Assembly: GCF_003589595.1 (NCBI RefSeq)
Contig: NW_020654972.1
Coordinates: 11,213,670 to 11,277,669, forward strand
DNA from: Hyposmocoma kahamanoa
Lineage: Eukaryota > Arthropoda > Insecta > Lepidoptera > Cosmopterigidae
Direction: 5' to 3'
Length of the DNA stretch: 64,000 nucleotides
In this document: piece by piece, positions 1 to 11,599 of the stretch
How positions within the stretch are numbered: the first letter of the stretch is position 1
Layout: every line of letters starts with the position of its first letter
Translations under genes and position numbers: made by a program
The notes under the pieces: model-generated
What the model was told of the DNA's origin: nothing
Database searches by the model: none
Seen by the model: the letters and a program-made list of their open reading frames with translations, nothing else

Positions 1-660
1 TTCCGAGTAAAAGTTAACAAAAAATTATTAAAATTAAAAATGTAACTGGGCAGTAAATTTCGCTAATCTATTTTTGGACATGGTTTATAAAATCTCAAAG
101 TGTACGTGGAAGATTAGGTATTTTGATTCGATTCAGCGACTTTCAGACTCAGAGACTTAGGTGCTAATTTTCTCAGTAAAAGACTAGATTAAATTTATAT
201 TTTTAAGTATACTGGTGCAGGAACTGGACGGTTAGTTGCAAATCACATAAATGTATATCCATCTTCTTACCAATAATGTAAAAAACCAATAGCGGGAGTC
301 GCTTTCATTGGTTACGTCGTAAGACTTATTTTTTATGTATATAAATCTACCAACAATCAGATCAGAACTAACCACAGCACCGAACCATAGAGAAATCATA
401 ATAGGAAGTTTTTTGCATTCCAAAATACCGCACTAGATCGCAGATTGCACTTTCCACCTCTCGGACTATAAATACGATATTACAATACAGCGGATTTGGC
501 AATTATGTCTCTGAATTTACCTGAAAGACTTGTTTACACTAATAGTTATAGATTCTCTTTTCGACTCGTTATCATTATGAAAAAAGTATAAACTGTTATT
601 GTACTTGCGCGATATGCGGTGTTTCCTCTGAGTAATGGGGCAAATGTATTTATGTTTAGT
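1..660. other. AT-rich intergenic DNA
   Basis: I see no coding pattern, RNA gene or clear repeat here. The short open frames have no family resemblance. Confidence 0.4.
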
Positions 661-667
661 ATATCTG

Positions 668-843
668 AGAGTGGTTACGATGCAAACGCGAGTTCGTGAA
701 ACGCGCAAACGCGACGTTGCAAACACGTGACTGCATCGATACAAATGCGCAATTGCATCGATGCAATCGCTTATAAACCACAAGTGTAGCGATGCAGTCG
801 CGCGTTTGCATCGCTGCTAAGAGTCACCACGTGTAACCACTCT
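668..843. mobile_element. MITE-like element with short terminal inverted repeats
   Basis: AGAGTGGTTAC at 668-678 is repeated in inverse as GTAACCACTCT at 833-843. The interior is built from variants of 'gatgcaaacgcg' and 'gcgatgcagtcgcg' on both strands, so the whole stretch can fold back. I see no open frame and no clear target duplication. It is probably a non-autonomous DNA transposon of unknown superfamily. Confidence 0.45.
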
Positions 844-1246
844 TATTGTAATGCACATTGTACTCACTGCTGGAGAACCAAATAAATAAACTAACTGCTT
901 ATGCAGCTGTTGCGGGACTGTAGTATAAACCTTAGCAATACACGTTGTATATCTTTCCATATGAAGATTTATATGAAGGATCACAGTTCATTATGTTAGT
1001 AATTTCGTTAGCAGTGTAAAGAAACCACGAAACTCCATACAAACGTCACAGCGGGGTGCATATGTGCGCGCTCACCGCGCGCCGTGTACGGACGCACGCA
1101 TACAAACCGCGCTGTTATTTGTACAGAGTTACCCTGCTTGTTTTATTCTACTATGACGAAAATATTGACCTTACTTACTGCCTTTCCACAAATATGGCCG
1201 TACGACTATTAAAAATATGCTACAAAAATACATACTTTCTTTTCAG

Positions 1247-1373
1247 GTGCCTTGGGTTGCTGTTTCATTACAGATATCGATTTTTTTCAGAATTTACGGC
1301 CATGCTTTTAATTATAGTAACGGAGCTTCTAAACTGTATTCTTACTATTTTTTGTGTGATTGCCGTCCGTTTG
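1247..1373 (+). CDS. Gene C, candidate exon 2 (tetraspan family), 5' border unresolved
   Basis: The stretch follows a good acceptor (ttcttttcag) and ends CGT TTG before gtaagt, in phase 0, as exon 2 does in genes A and B. The reading frame codes a hydrophobic helix (LLIIVTELLNCILTIFCVIAV), equivalent to TM2 in the paralogs. It is shorter than exon 2 of A (59 codons) and B (58 codons), and the acceptor is phase 2 rather than 0. The exon may therefore start further left, for example after the acceptor at 1125-1126, or the gene may be altered here. No first exon was found, and it may lie outside the window. Confidence 0.45.
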
Positions 1374-1693
1374 GTAAGTTATAAATAGAGCGTGGCTAAG
1401 AAGGGTGTACCTTCCCATGCAAGAAAAAAATATATTTTTGTAATGTTGTCGGTTTCCTCATATAAGGGAATAACGTTGACAAAATTAGATTTCTCATCTT
1501 GTACCATAACATGTGGTGAGACATTTACTTCAAAATATGGTTTCAGTTGATAAATAAGTTAGACCAAACCCCGTAGTTGAGCATAAATGGATTCTACCTT
1601 AACCTTAAATCCGTAAATTTTTGTCACATAAAAAGTAAGTAATAATGAATTAATAGATTCAGGCGTTCCTTTGCGGAAGTCCATGTTAATAAA

Positions 1694-1941
1694 AATGGTA
1701 GTAAATTAATTTGCTACTCCGCGAACCCAGTGAAGGTTAAATCGTGCAAAATAGCTGCTCTTGTGTTGAATATTTTTTCATGCAGTTAATTATCCCACCC
1801 TCCCTCTGCATTTCTCTGCAAAATTAATAAAATAAATAACACAAGCGCAACTACAGTCACAAACCGCCACCAAAAATATACCCGATACGTGTTTCGGCTC
1901 TCCACGAGGCTGTTGATTGCTCGACGCTCGGCCGAAGAATG
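1694..1941 (+). repeat. Left arm of a long inverted repeat
   Basis: This arm matches the reverse complement of 3817-4043 almost throughout: 'taaattaatttgctactccgcg', 'gtgaaggttaaatcgtgcaaaatag', 'acaagcgcaactacagtcacaaaccgccacc' and 'ctcggccgaa' all recur in order. Either two copies of one repeat sit in opposite orientation, or these are the long terminal inverted repeats of one DNA element about 2.35 kb long whose middle now holds a LINE fragment. Confidence 0.7.
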
Positions 1942-2106
1942 TCAAAGTCTAGAGCGCAAAGTGGTATTTGTCTTAAAAACACTTTGCTCTCTACACTTTG
2001 CAATGGCAATGAAAGAGTGGAAAGTGGAAAGAAGTCGGGAGTTTATAAGCTCACATGTGACACACGTAACAGTGTATAACATAGGTCAAACAGGTCCTTA
2101 ATTTTA

Positions 2107-3560
2107 GTAATGCCTTCAATGGAGTTGACTTTGACTTATTATTGGAAGTATTGCGTTCTCTTAACATATCTCCAGCAGTTATTGATTGGTTTCGAAGCTA
2201 CCTCTGTGGGCGACGGCGGTGTATACGTAATGAGAATTCTTTCTCTACGTGTTGCGATATCTCTGCCGGAGTTCCGCAGGGTGGCGTCCTGTCCCCGCTC
2301 TTATTTTCTTTGTTTATTAATTCTATTACACACTCTCTCTCTCATCTATATGCGGATGACCTCCAAATTTACTCCCAGTCGTTTCTTCTTACCAAGTGCT
2401 ATTTATGCCAATGTGGACCTTGAGTCTATCTGTCAATAGAGTCAGTCCTTTGGCCTAAAAGTTAACCCGTCCAAAACACAATCCATTATTATAGGTAGCA
2501 CTTGGTTCACTTCTCGTATAGACCTAGACTCCTTACCCCATGTGGTTTTTGATGGTATCCGAATTCCTTTTTTGGAAACAGGAACTTGGGGGTAATTTTT
2601 GATAAATGTCTTACTTGGAAGTTGCACGTTGCTGAGGTTAGCAGGAGAGTGTTTGGTGCGCATTTTTCCCTGAGAAGGCTTAAAAACTTTTTGCCCACTA
2701 AAACTAAAATTACTTTGGCCCAGAGCATTCTCTATCCGATACTGGACTACGCAGATGTTTGCTACCCGGATTTGTCAGTCACCCTGCTCAATAAACTGGA
2801 ACAGCTCAAAATATGAGATTCATCTTCGGACTTCGTAAATTTGACCATGTCTCCCAATTTCGTGCACAACTTAAATGGCTACCCATCCACCAGCATAGAG
2901 ATCTCCATATTCTTTACCTTCTTTACTCAATTCTATTCCGTCCCTTTACGCTTTCTTATCTTAAAGATCGCCTTACTTTCCACTCTTCTACACTCTGCCG
3001 TACCCTTTGCTCCTCTGATACTCTCTTACTAAACATATCCCATACCTCTAATTTTCATTCCAACTCTTTTATCGTTTCTGCGATCAGACTGTGGAATTAT
3101 CTCCCTGAATCGTTCAAGGTTCCCCTTCTCTTGATTCCTTCAAACGTGTCTTCAGAAGGATCACTTCCTCAACTCCTAAATTTTGTCTTTTTCTCCACTA
3201 TCCTTTCATTTATATACTTATTCTTTTTCCTTTAGAGTATAACATATTTATTATAATTATTATTTATGTATTAATAATATTTGTATGGATATTTCTGTGT
3301 ACGTATATGAGTTTGTTAATAATTATTATGTAGTGTACTTATAATGATATTCTTTGGTTGCACCCGTTTTGCACATCCCAAATTTCTATCCTAAGGTTGC
3401 CTGGAAGAAATTGCTAAATATCAATAAGGCCACCTGTTGCACATTATCTTACTATCTTTATACCTAAGTTACTTTATTGTATTTTAACGGTAATTTTATG
3501 GTGCAATAAAGAATATTTCATTCGTTCATTAATTCATCATTCATTCATTAATTCAAACAG
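2107..3560 (+). mobile_element. Non-LTR retrotransposon fragment (jockey/CR1-like), 5' truncated and decayed
   Basis: Translated pieces in several frames give the C-terminal half of a LINE reverse transcriptase. The motif G-V-P-Q-G-G-V-L-S-P and the active-site box H-L-Y-A-D-D-L lie in 2142-2423. The downstream region with D-Y-A-D-V-C-Y-P-D-L lies in 2586-2816, and F-I-F-G-L-R-K-F-D-H-V then I-R-L-W-N-Y-L-P lie in 2813-3235. Frameshifts and stops separate the pieces. The 3' untranslated part ends with AATAAAG near 3507 and a short tandem tail of 'ttcattcattaa' units. It belongs to the same family as the minus-strand copy at 4853-6040. Confidence 0.85.
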
Positions 3561-3816
3561 AGCGTAACTTTATAACTAGATATAAAGAGCATGTTCCTTC
3601 GTTTGGGTGCTTATCCCAAACAGGTCCAATTTCGCTAAACATTTATTAGACACAAACCATATTTTACCAGATTCCCATTCTTATGAAATCTTACATTTTT
3701 GCGAAAAAGGACTACCACTGGGTGTTTTAGAACAGATGAATTAGGACAACAACAGGGGTTGTATAATAAATTAATAATTGAATTTTGCATCTTTATTTTA
3801 CCGTTCTGAACGAGCT

Positions 3817-4043
3817 CATTGTTCGGCCGAGGGTCGAGAAGACAACAGCCTCTGAGAATGCCTCGTGGAAAGGCGAAACAAGTGTCGGGTATATTTTTGG
3901 TGGCGGTTTGTGACTGTAGTTGCGCTTGTGTTATTTGCTTTATTAATTTTATGCGGAGGGAGGGTGGGATAATTAACTGTATCTATTTTGCACGATTTAA
4001 CCTTCACTGGTTTCGCGGAGTAGCAAATTAATTTACTGCCATT
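3817..4043 (-). repeat. Right arm of a long inverted repeat
   Basis: Inverse partner of 1694-1941. The right arm carries a few extra bases (for example 'cattctcag') and lacks others, so the arms have diverged or come from two separate insertions. Confidence 0.7.
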
Positions 4044-4077
4044 TACATTAAATTATAACGCACACACTCATAGCCCT

Positions 4078-4258
4078 GCACTAGGGAAACCCTGAGTCGC
4101 GGGTGCCAAGGACACACAAAGACAATAACAAATTACACCCAAAATCACGAGAGAAATAAATGTAGGCCATACAAATATTTCTTCCGGCCCGGGAAATGAA
4201 CCCGAGACCTCTGCAGACCAGACTCTGGCAGACCAGCATGGTAACCGTTCGGCTACGG
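4078..4258 (-). mobile_element. tRNA-derived SINE, family 1
   Basis: On the minus strand the sequence starts 'ccgtagccgaacggttacc' (box A-like), goes on to a degenerate box B region followed by 'ggccggaagaaatatttg', and ends '...gtttccctagtgc'. The same order occurs on the plus strand at 9021-9208 and 17979-18176, so this is a dispersed pol III-type retroposon and not a tRNA gene. Confidence 0.7.
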
Positions 4259-4399
4259 AAGCAGTTCACAATATGGCACCAGATTGCGCTACACGTCGCC
4301 GCCAAGTGCAATACGTGTAGATTAGTTGTTTGTCCTAGATGTTAGTCCTAAAGGTATATATTTTACGGGTCAGGTGGCCTGAAATAAATGTCTAAATAA

Positions 4400-4850
4400 A
4401 TAAATAAATATAACTTACCTTTTTACTCTGAAAATTACCTGTAGCCACTACCCTCTAACTCTTGTCTTATTCTTCATTAAATGATTCTGATATTCTTTAG
4501 ACAACTCGTCAGTTATCAAAGAGACGACTGAGAAATTGAAATGAAACTGTTTCTTCAGACATTCGGGCTTTTCAGTCAGACGCATCCATTCATATTCATA
4601 TTCTTTATTTGCAAGTTACATGGTTATATAACAAGTGTTCTTATGCTAATGGTACTTGACATGCAACACCCCGTGGGGGCACTGCAACATTCTGAGGGCA
4701 CTATATCCTTACTTTACTAAAACATATACATTATTAAAATAAAATTAAAAACGAGTCTATAAGAAAATTCAACATTATTTAAATAAAATTAAGAACGATT
4801 AATAACAAAAAAAACTAAACAGAATTTTCGGCAATATCAACACTAAATAT
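4400..4850. other. AT-rich spacer with a probable LINE 3' end
   Basis: No gene is seen. The text around 4590-4690 (tattctttatttgcaagttaca, then 'atgcaacaccccgtgggggcac') looks like a LINE 3' untranslated end in minus orientation, but no coding part is attached. Confidence 0.3.
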
Positions 4851-4852
4851 TA

Positions 4853-6040
4853 TTTATTTATTTATTTATTAAACTTTATTGACCACAATACAAAGGATAC
4901 AAAAGGCGGACTTAATGCTAAAAGCATTCTCTACCAGTCAACCTCTGAGAAAAACGAAATTCACGAACGCGGTAAATAAACAGAATATTACGGTTATATT
5001 AAAATAAATGAAACAAATTCATAATTATATATATAACAAACTAACCTAATACCTTACTTAATAATATAATACATACACTTACATACATACAAATATACCA
5101 TACATATACAAAATACTTACAATAACAGAATATGATGATGATTATTGCTGTGACAAACAATTTAGAAGACGCTCATGAACATTATTTTTAAAAGAAAATA
5201 TATTAGGAGACCATCTGATGGCGTCCGGTAGAGCGTTCCAGAGCCGTATCGAGTGGAGAGTAAAAGAATCTGACATGAAGCCAGAATGAAAAAGAGGTAC
5301 AGAGAGTGATAGTGAATTCATGGAACGAAGTGGGAGGTCATGAGAGTCACAGAGATACTGAAATTTACATTTCAAGTATTCTGGATAGTGGGGATTGAAA
5401 AGAACGGAGTACAACGTACAGAGAATTCTTTTCTGTCTGCGTTGACGGATAGGGAGCCATTTAAGTTGAGACCTAAAAGAAGAAACGTGATCAAATTTCC
5501 GAAGGCAGAAAATGAAACGAATAGCATTATTGAGCAGGCGGTCCAACTTGTCTAATAGATTTTCGTTGAGATCAGGATAACAGACATCATCATAATCAAT
5601 GAGTGGGAATATAAGGGAGGTGACGAGCAGGGTCTTAGTACTAATGGGAAGAAAATGTCGAAAGCGGTTTAGAAAACGTAAAGAAGAAATAACCCTACGA
5701 CTAACCTCGGACACCTGTAAGGTCCAGCTTAGTGAGGAGTCAATGTAAAGACCAAGGTTTTTTACACTACAACTGAATGGAACAGACGAGTTCTCATAAA
5801 CTACTTGAATGAGCGAAGTATGGTCAATCTTGGATATCTGTTTAGATCCACCTAAAATAATTGCTTGACACTTGAAAGGATTAACAGATATCCCAAAATT
5901 AGTTGACCACGCACTAACACATTGTAAATCGCTGTTAATGTCAGAAATCGCTGAATTAATGTCCTCGGCAGATGCCTGCGCGTAAATCTGCAAGTCATCA
6001 GCATAAAAGTGGTAAGAGCAGCTAAGTGAGAAAGAAAGAA
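4853..6040 (-). mobile_element. Non-LTR retrotransposon fragment (jockey/CR1-like), minus strand
   Basis: One long open frame on the minus strand (5993-5142, 283 aa) starts just after the reverse transcriptase box (Y-A-D-D-L-Q-I-Y is readable at about 6012-5988). It covers the thumb and the C-terminal region, with V-K-N-L-G-L-Y-I-D-S, D-Y-D-D-V-C-Y-P-D-L, F-I-F-C-L-R-K-F-D-H-V and I-R-L-W-N-A-L-P. The element is 5' truncated near 6040 and ends with an (AATA)n-like tail at 4853-4870. The open frame suggests this copy is younger than the related one at 2107-3560. Confidence 0.85.
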
Positions 6041-6229
6041 AATTAATAAAAAGTGAAAATAAAAGTTAATATTAAAAAATTAAAATTATATTATTATATT
6101 ATTAATAAAAAATTAATATTATTAATTCCTTTTACATTTAGGTCTCATTCCTGATACACTTACGTCTGTCTATTTGACATACTTTACAAGTTATAAACTT
6201 GGTAATTCGTTTTTAAGCACTATTTTCTA

Positions 6230-7348
6230 AAAAGTATTATTTTAGGGAATAAAAAGCTTTGCTATGTATTAGATAGCACTTTAGATGAGTTACAAAGGCC
6301 TTATGTGTATCTTGTGTTTTTATATTTATTGGGATTGCATTATATATTTTAATTACCATACAGTGGGACCCTGCATGGTATATACCTAGAGTACTGAAAT
6401 GACGCTTCAACATGTGTAAACCTCTATTGTTATGCTTCAGAGTCTTTACTGGTGAGAAAAGATGATTGTATTTTTTTATAAATTTACTACACTCAAGAAT
6501 ATAAACTGAGGTTTGTGTCAAAGTCTTGTGTTTAATAAAGAACGACTTACAAGAGGTTTGTGAGTCTATATTAGCAAGTATTCTTATACATTTCTTTTGA
6601 AGTAAGAATGAATTGTCAATCTCAACGCAATTTCCTTGCCTTGAGAGCGTGAATAAAGGCATAGTACGCAGATGGAGCTAGCTGTTTTAAAATCTGTAAC
6701 CTTTTTGAGGTTGTACAACGCGTAAATAAATGAAGACAATTTACCAGTTAAGTTTTGTACATGAGATTTCCAATTCATAGTTGAGTCTAATTCAATACCG
6801 AGTAGGGTCGCTGTAGTTTCTGTTTTCAGTTCCGTATTTTTATATTTATATTTGAAGGTGATTTTTGGTACGGATTTTTTATATTCAATTCCAAATTGTG
6901 AGAGTTTAGCCATTATATAAGGTTTTCTAGTATCTTATCTAATTTGTCCTGTAATTCTTCCTAATTTTCACACGATAATATGATTGTAATATCATCTGCA
7001 AATAAAGTGCAATGTTGTTCACACATTTTGGGCAGGTCATTTACATATATCAAGAACAAAATACGACGCCAAACGCTACCTTGCGGGATAGAGTTAATGA
7101 TGTTTATTTTATCAGATTTTATATTTGTAATAGTAGGTACCTGTTTTATAATTTAAGTGTTCAATTTCAATAAGTTGTTCTCGTTTTGTCAAGTAACTAG
7201 TGAGCCATTTATGGGCTAAGCCTCTTATCCCTGCATCATACAATTTTTGCAAGAGTATTTCGTATTTGACTCTATCATATGTAATGGTCTCTCCTTTTTT
7301 TCTTATTCGTGATATTTCTTCCACATAATCCGTAAGATCAATATTCAA
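6230..7348 (-). mobile_element. Second non-LTR retrotransposon relic, minus strand
   Basis: Three minus-strand pieces line up. 7348-7112 carries the palm-region signature L-Y-D-A-G-I-R-G-L-A-H-K-W-L-T-S-Y-L. 7100-6920 shows I-P-Q-G-S-V, then I-Y-V-N-D-L and the active-site box L-F-A-D-D-I. 6913-6237 covers the region after the palm (L-L-G-I-E-L-D-S-T-M-N-W) and the C-terminal part. Frameshifts separate the pieces. The family differs from the CR1-like copies on either side. Confidence 0.8.
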
Positions 7349-7349
7349 T

Positions 7350-8560
7350 AGAATAGAATAGAATAGGATAGAATCATTTATTTCATGTTATCAATGTCAC
7401 AATATTACAATTGGAAATACAATGTCAAGGGATAACTATGATCGTCAGTAATAAAATTATAATAATAATAATGAATATAAAATAAAGTAGTATAACTACT
7501 GCTTGTCGAATAAAATAAAATTAAAATTGTTTCAAAAGAAACTCATCGACACTGTACAATTCAATATCCAATAAAAGGTTTTTTAGTCGGGTACAAAACG
7601 TTTCATCGTTTCTAACACTTCAGGTCTGTGGGTAGTTGTTCGTAGAATCGGGGACCTATTACCCGCGGATTTCTAGTTGCAAGTTCGGTACGGTGGGCAA
7701 CGGATTTTAGTGTTCCCGCGTTTCGTAACGCTCGGCCTCCGCCCGTACGTCGCTCATAAGTAGCCAAGTTTCGACGCATATCGTATACAGAGCGTATCAC
7801 TCTTTCACATGTTTCTTCCTCTATTTCCTAATAATTTTCCGGAAGACCATGTAACACAAAAGTCTTGGATAAATCAGCGTATATTGGAGGTGAATCTGTC
7901 TTACGGTTTTGAATTTCAGTTTCAAGTTTTTGTGTTTCAGATTGCAGTTTTTTGTATTCCAGGTTTAGTAACTGTATTTTTGAATCTAGATATTTAATTT
8001 CTTTATCAACTTCTGCTTGTTTACTTTTAGAACTTTCTGCCTGTTGTTTAATTTCATTTCTCAAGGCTGTAATCGCTACTTGTACATCGTTTGCTATTAT
8101 TTTTCTCAATTCTGTTATGATTGTTTTATTATTTTGTTTTAAAGTTGTTTCCAATAAGTCATTTATTTTTCTTAGTGTTAGGGGATGATCCAATAAGAGT
8201 GACCTTTAGGATTCGGTGAGTTGCTGATATCATCCAAGCTCATAGAGTAATTTTCCATGTTTGTGTTGAATTTACGTTGTTACGTTGTGTCACTTAAGAT
8301 TCTGTTGGTGAGATTTCTTGGTGATCGTTCAGGAGTCTGTTGTCCAAAGCAAAATTAGTATTGCCTGTTTTTGGAGTTTTACAGTGGCATGACGGACAGT
8401 CCCACTTTTTTGTGTTCAGAGGTCATAGTGTTGTAAAATCTTTGAGTTGAGACATTGGCACAATCCAGGTCATATTTATCTTTGCATTTTGAACACACTA
8501 AATATTCCTTGTCTTTTATTATCTGCCTGCGCATTTATTTTATATTTATTGTTGATATAA
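7350..8560 (-). mobile_element. Internally deleted LINE: ORF1 with PHD-like finger and coiled coil, joined to a 3' end
   Basis: From 8540 downwards the minus strand reads as a PHD-like zinc finger (C-S-K-C-K-D-K-Y, then C-P-S-C-H-C after a frameshift). It continues into a long Lys/Glu-rich coiled coil (8193-7828, 121 aa). This is the usual layout of ORF1 in several lepidopteran LINE families. At 7800-7612 it passes straight into what looks like the C-terminal end of ORF2 (R-N-P-R-V-I-G-P-R-F-Y-E-Q-L-P), so most of the endonuclease and reverse transcriptase has been lost. The 3' end is the GAATA microsatellite at about 7347-7372. Confidence 0.7.
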
Positions 8561-9020
8561 TGCTGAGTAATAACCAATATTAATTTCAGAAGTAAAGATT
8601 GTTATAGTGGCGCCATCTGTTATGGAGTAGCGGAACTAAATTCAACAAAGATCGTTAAAATTTGATGATTAGCAGTTATGAATTTTTAGGTTATAATGTT
8701 CGAATTTTAAAAATATTCACTTGTACACACAGATCATGACCTTCACAAAGTGGTTTCGGTTCAGATTCTATGATACGGGATGATTTCTTCATAAATTCAC
8801 TTTATAAGCTGTCTATTTTTTATCACAATTTTTACAGTGTCGGATAGGATTTATCACTGTTCTTCATCTCCGAATTTCGATGATTTAATAAGTTTTTATA
8901 ATTTCAATCTCAATATAAACACTGGCGATGTCAACAATGCACACAGGTGGCGCCGCACTTATAAGAGGTACCATATCCATTCAACCTGTAAAGCCTTTTA
9001 TTTTTTATTTATATTATTAA

Positions 9021-9208
9021 CTGCCTACCAAACGGTTATCATGGTGATCTGCCACGGGTTCGATTCCCAGGCCGGGAGAAATATTTGTCTGGCCTACATT
9101 TATTTCTGTCGTGAGTTTGGATTTAATTAGTGGTTGTATATTTGTGTGTCATGGCACTGGCACTGGCAATATAGAGTTTCCCTAGTGCGCGGCTATGAGT
9201 GTGTGCGT
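9021..9208 (+). mobile_element. tRNA-derived SINE, family 1
   Basis: Plus-strand copy with 'aacggttatcatggt' (box A side), the box B sequence GGGTTCGATTCCC at 9058-9067 and surroundings, the family-specific 'gccgggagaaatatttg', and the 3' end 'gtttccctagtgcgcggc' followed by an A-rich run. Confidence 0.75.
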
Positions 9209-9728
9209 AAAAAAAAACCAAAACGTTGGTTTGTTTGAAAAAACAAGTAAACATGATTATTTGTTTCTGTCTTTCCTCGCACTGTGATTTATTAACACAG
9301 AATATCTAAAGAATTTAGATCCTCATTCCAGCAAAGTTTGAGTAAGGTCTTCGTGTTTTAGAGCTAGTTTTTTGACATTTTTCCGTGGGTTACCTTTTTG
9401 TTATTTAATCATTGACTTACAAATAAATGGACGACGGGTCTAATCACAAACCACAAAAAAAATGTCCCAAGTCAACCTATTTAAACGTAGTAACATGTAA
9501 AGGAATATGAAAAAGCTAAAACGTTGAATTTATATTGTAATGTCATCGCAGTACTGTCTAATTTTGCTTGCTTCGCTGTTAGTCGAACAAACGAAGACTA
9601 CAGCGTGAATGACGCTCTGTATACGATTTTAACGCCCTATAAGTTCGGACATTTTTTAGCGCGGACCCGACGTCCATATAATTGTAAGTCAATGTATATA
9701 ATTAATACATTATTTAATGTTCTTTCAG

Positions 9729-9918
9729 AACTTGCGCAAATTGTTAATAGTGTATTTGACATGTGAAATATTTTGCGTTTTTGCAAATACAACTTTGGCC
9801 TTAGCAATTGTAGGCGCTAAAATATCCGATGGAATTTATTCTCTAGATTATAATAATATTTTCTATGATTTTTGGCTTAATATCAGCCTCCTGGCATCAT
9901 TCTTTACTATTTTCATTG
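9729..9918 (+). CDS. Gene C, exon 3 (tetraspan family)
   Basis: The exon lies between acceptor ttctttcag and donor gtaagt. It is 63 codons plus one base, so it enters in phase 0 and leaves in phase 1, as exon 3 does in genes A and B. It codes N-L-R-K-L-L-I-V-Y..., a transmembrane segment with E-I-F-C-V-F-A-N-T-T-L (compare E-F-I-G-V-F-V-N-A-S-L in gene A), a loop, and the start of TM4 (L-L-A-S-F-F-T-I-F-I). Similarity to gene A exon 3 extends over the whole length. The intron to the left is about 8.4 kb and filled with LINE and SINE copies. Confidence 0.7.
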
Positions 9919-10277
9919 GTAAGTAACATCTAAGAACACAAATCACGGTCTATTCACACTATGCGCTTCAAAACTAACATGATCTTAATTTTTTTTGTTT
10001 TGTCTTTTATTAGAAATTCAACTTATATAGTTAAGTATTTTTTGCAATTAACCGAATATATATAACAACTGACGTACTTTAAATGGAATAATCAATGAAA
10101 TAACAAATAATGACAAGAATTATTATTATAAGCGGTGTGGTAACCGAAGGGTGCGTTGTGTACACGTACATACAATAGCGACAGAGCGCTTCGTGTCGGG
10201 GGTAGACAAGATTTTTTCTTGTCTGGCACCGAGGCAGTGTACACAGTTCGTGTGTAGAAACGACACGAATTCTTGCG

Positions 10278-10505
10278 CGCCCTACTGGTTTGACCTCCGC
10301 CTCTCAAGCAGAGGCCGTGGGTTCGAATCCCGGTTCGCACCTCTAAACTAATCGGTGAAGGAACCTTCACGTCGAAAAAGGTTCACAATCCTCGGAAAAC
10401 ATATAAACTGTGAAGTCTTCAACCCGCATTGGACCAGCGTGGTGGACTATAGCCTTAACCCTCGCCTGTGAGGAGACCCATGCCCAGCAGCGGGACGCCT
10501 AAATG
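10278..10505 (+). mobile_element. tRNA-derived SINE, family 2 (lepidopteran type)
   Basis: The tRNA-like head 'ctactggtttgacctccgcc' is followed by box B GGTTCGAATCC at 10320-10330. The body ('gtgaaggaaccttcacgtcg', 'ggaccagcgtggtggactat') follows, then the tail ending in 'gtgaggagacccatgcccagc'. A truncated copy lies at 19086-19215. That tail is one I associate with moth and butterfly genomes. Confidence 0.75.
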
Positions 10506-10537
10506 CTCTCTTTTATGATACTAAGTGACGTGACGAA

Positions 10538-10770
10538 CAAGTCATGGGCCTGGTGGTAAGCGACACGCCTGTCCATAACAGTTGCAGTGCCACTCAGAGT
10601 TTAAAAACTCAAAGATCTGAGGGGTACTGCCACTGCGCCCGTCACCCTGAGGCATAAGTTGATAAGTCCCATGGGCCTGTAATTTCTCCAGCACCCTTAG
10701 CTCGGAACGCAGTAATGCTCACACTACTGCTTGGCGGCAGAAATAGGTAAGGTGCAGTTCACATGGAGTT
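10538..10770 (+). repeat. Dispersed repeat X, copy 1
   Basis: The stretch with 'ggtggtaagcgacacgcctg', 'taacagttgcagtgccactc', 'aagatctgaggggtactgcc' and 'cataagttgataagtcccat' recurs at 56560-56790 on the same strand and at 19262-19530 and 46370-46520 inverted. No coding is seen. It is a retroposon or DNA-element family that I cannot name. Confidence 0.7.
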
Positions 10771-10804
10771 CTACTGCTATTACTACTAGTTGATGATGAA
10801 GGAA

Positions 10805-10995
10805 GGAAATATTCTTTATTATATATAATTAATTATTAATGCAAAGATCGAACACAAAGAAAATTCCATCGACCTGACAGGACACGAACCAGCCTCTGTG
10901 TCAAACCAAGTCAACCGCTCTATCAACTGTGATCGAGTCACCAGACTTACATTGTTTGTTACAGATTTTTTGTACTGGGTTTTTTTCGGCTTTTG
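10805..10995 (+). mobile_element. SINE-like repeat, family 3
   Basis: It shares 'ttattaatacaaagatcgaa', 'ttccatcgac' and a tRNA-like stretch in inverse sense ('gacacgaacc', 'caaccgctctatcaactg') with copies near 21376-21480, 53350-53550 and 53640-53830. These are retroposon copies, not tRNA genes. Confidence 0.5.
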
Positions 10996-11129
10996 TCCTC
11001 CATTCTTGTAAGCTCGTAAGTGCCACTGCAAATGTTATGAGTAGGCGGATCTTTACCACCATGCGTACGACTTGTTCGTCCCCTCACTTGGTATTATATA
11101 AAACGATCCTATTAATATTCTTTTTTTAG

Positions 11130-11272
11130 CTTGTCAGATATACGTCTGCGTTATGGTAAGCAACAAATTATCATCAATGCCACAAAAAGAAGTCTTTGAC
11201 AATAACGAAAATCAATGCCTTCAAGATATTAACGTCATGACAAAAGATGTAGTCAGCAACAGTGCGTGCTAA
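11130..11272 (+). CDS. Gene C, terminal exon 4 (tetraspan family)
   Basis: The acceptor tctttttttag is followed by an exon entering in phase 1, matching the phase-1 donor at 9918. Its start C-Q-I-Y-V-C-V-M-V-S-N-K-L matches the beginning of exon 4 in gene A (C-I-Q-L-Y-T-L-S-L-V-K-N-E-I). It closes TM4 and adds a polar cytoplasmic tail that ends at TAA (11270-11272) after Ser-Ala-Cys. The joined reading frame over 9729-9918 and 11130-11272 is open. Confidence 0.7.
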
Positions 11273-11599
11273 GATTCCGTATAAATAACATTTGTAAAGA
11301 TACACTTGGTGATGTTAAACAAGTTAACAAATGTAATGTAGATAACAAAATAAAATATTTTCTATTGGAAAAAGATGATGTTGTTGATGACGTTCTGTGA
11401 TATTTTCTTATGGCGTTGTTAAATAAAAATGTTAACTGTTCTTATAAAAAGGTATGTTTTATTTTAATACTCAAAGAATGTTGTTTAGGCGTGAGTTTGA
11501 AGAAGAAAGTCTTTTGGTTGAAGTCCAAAAAATTAAGGGGAACATAATGTTAGGAAAGAGATTCTAAAAGATATTTTAGACCATGACATTGAACATTAA

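Noticed and set aside
10278..10345. tRNA gene
   Set aside because: The tRNA-like head continues directly into a SINE body seen again at 19086-19215.
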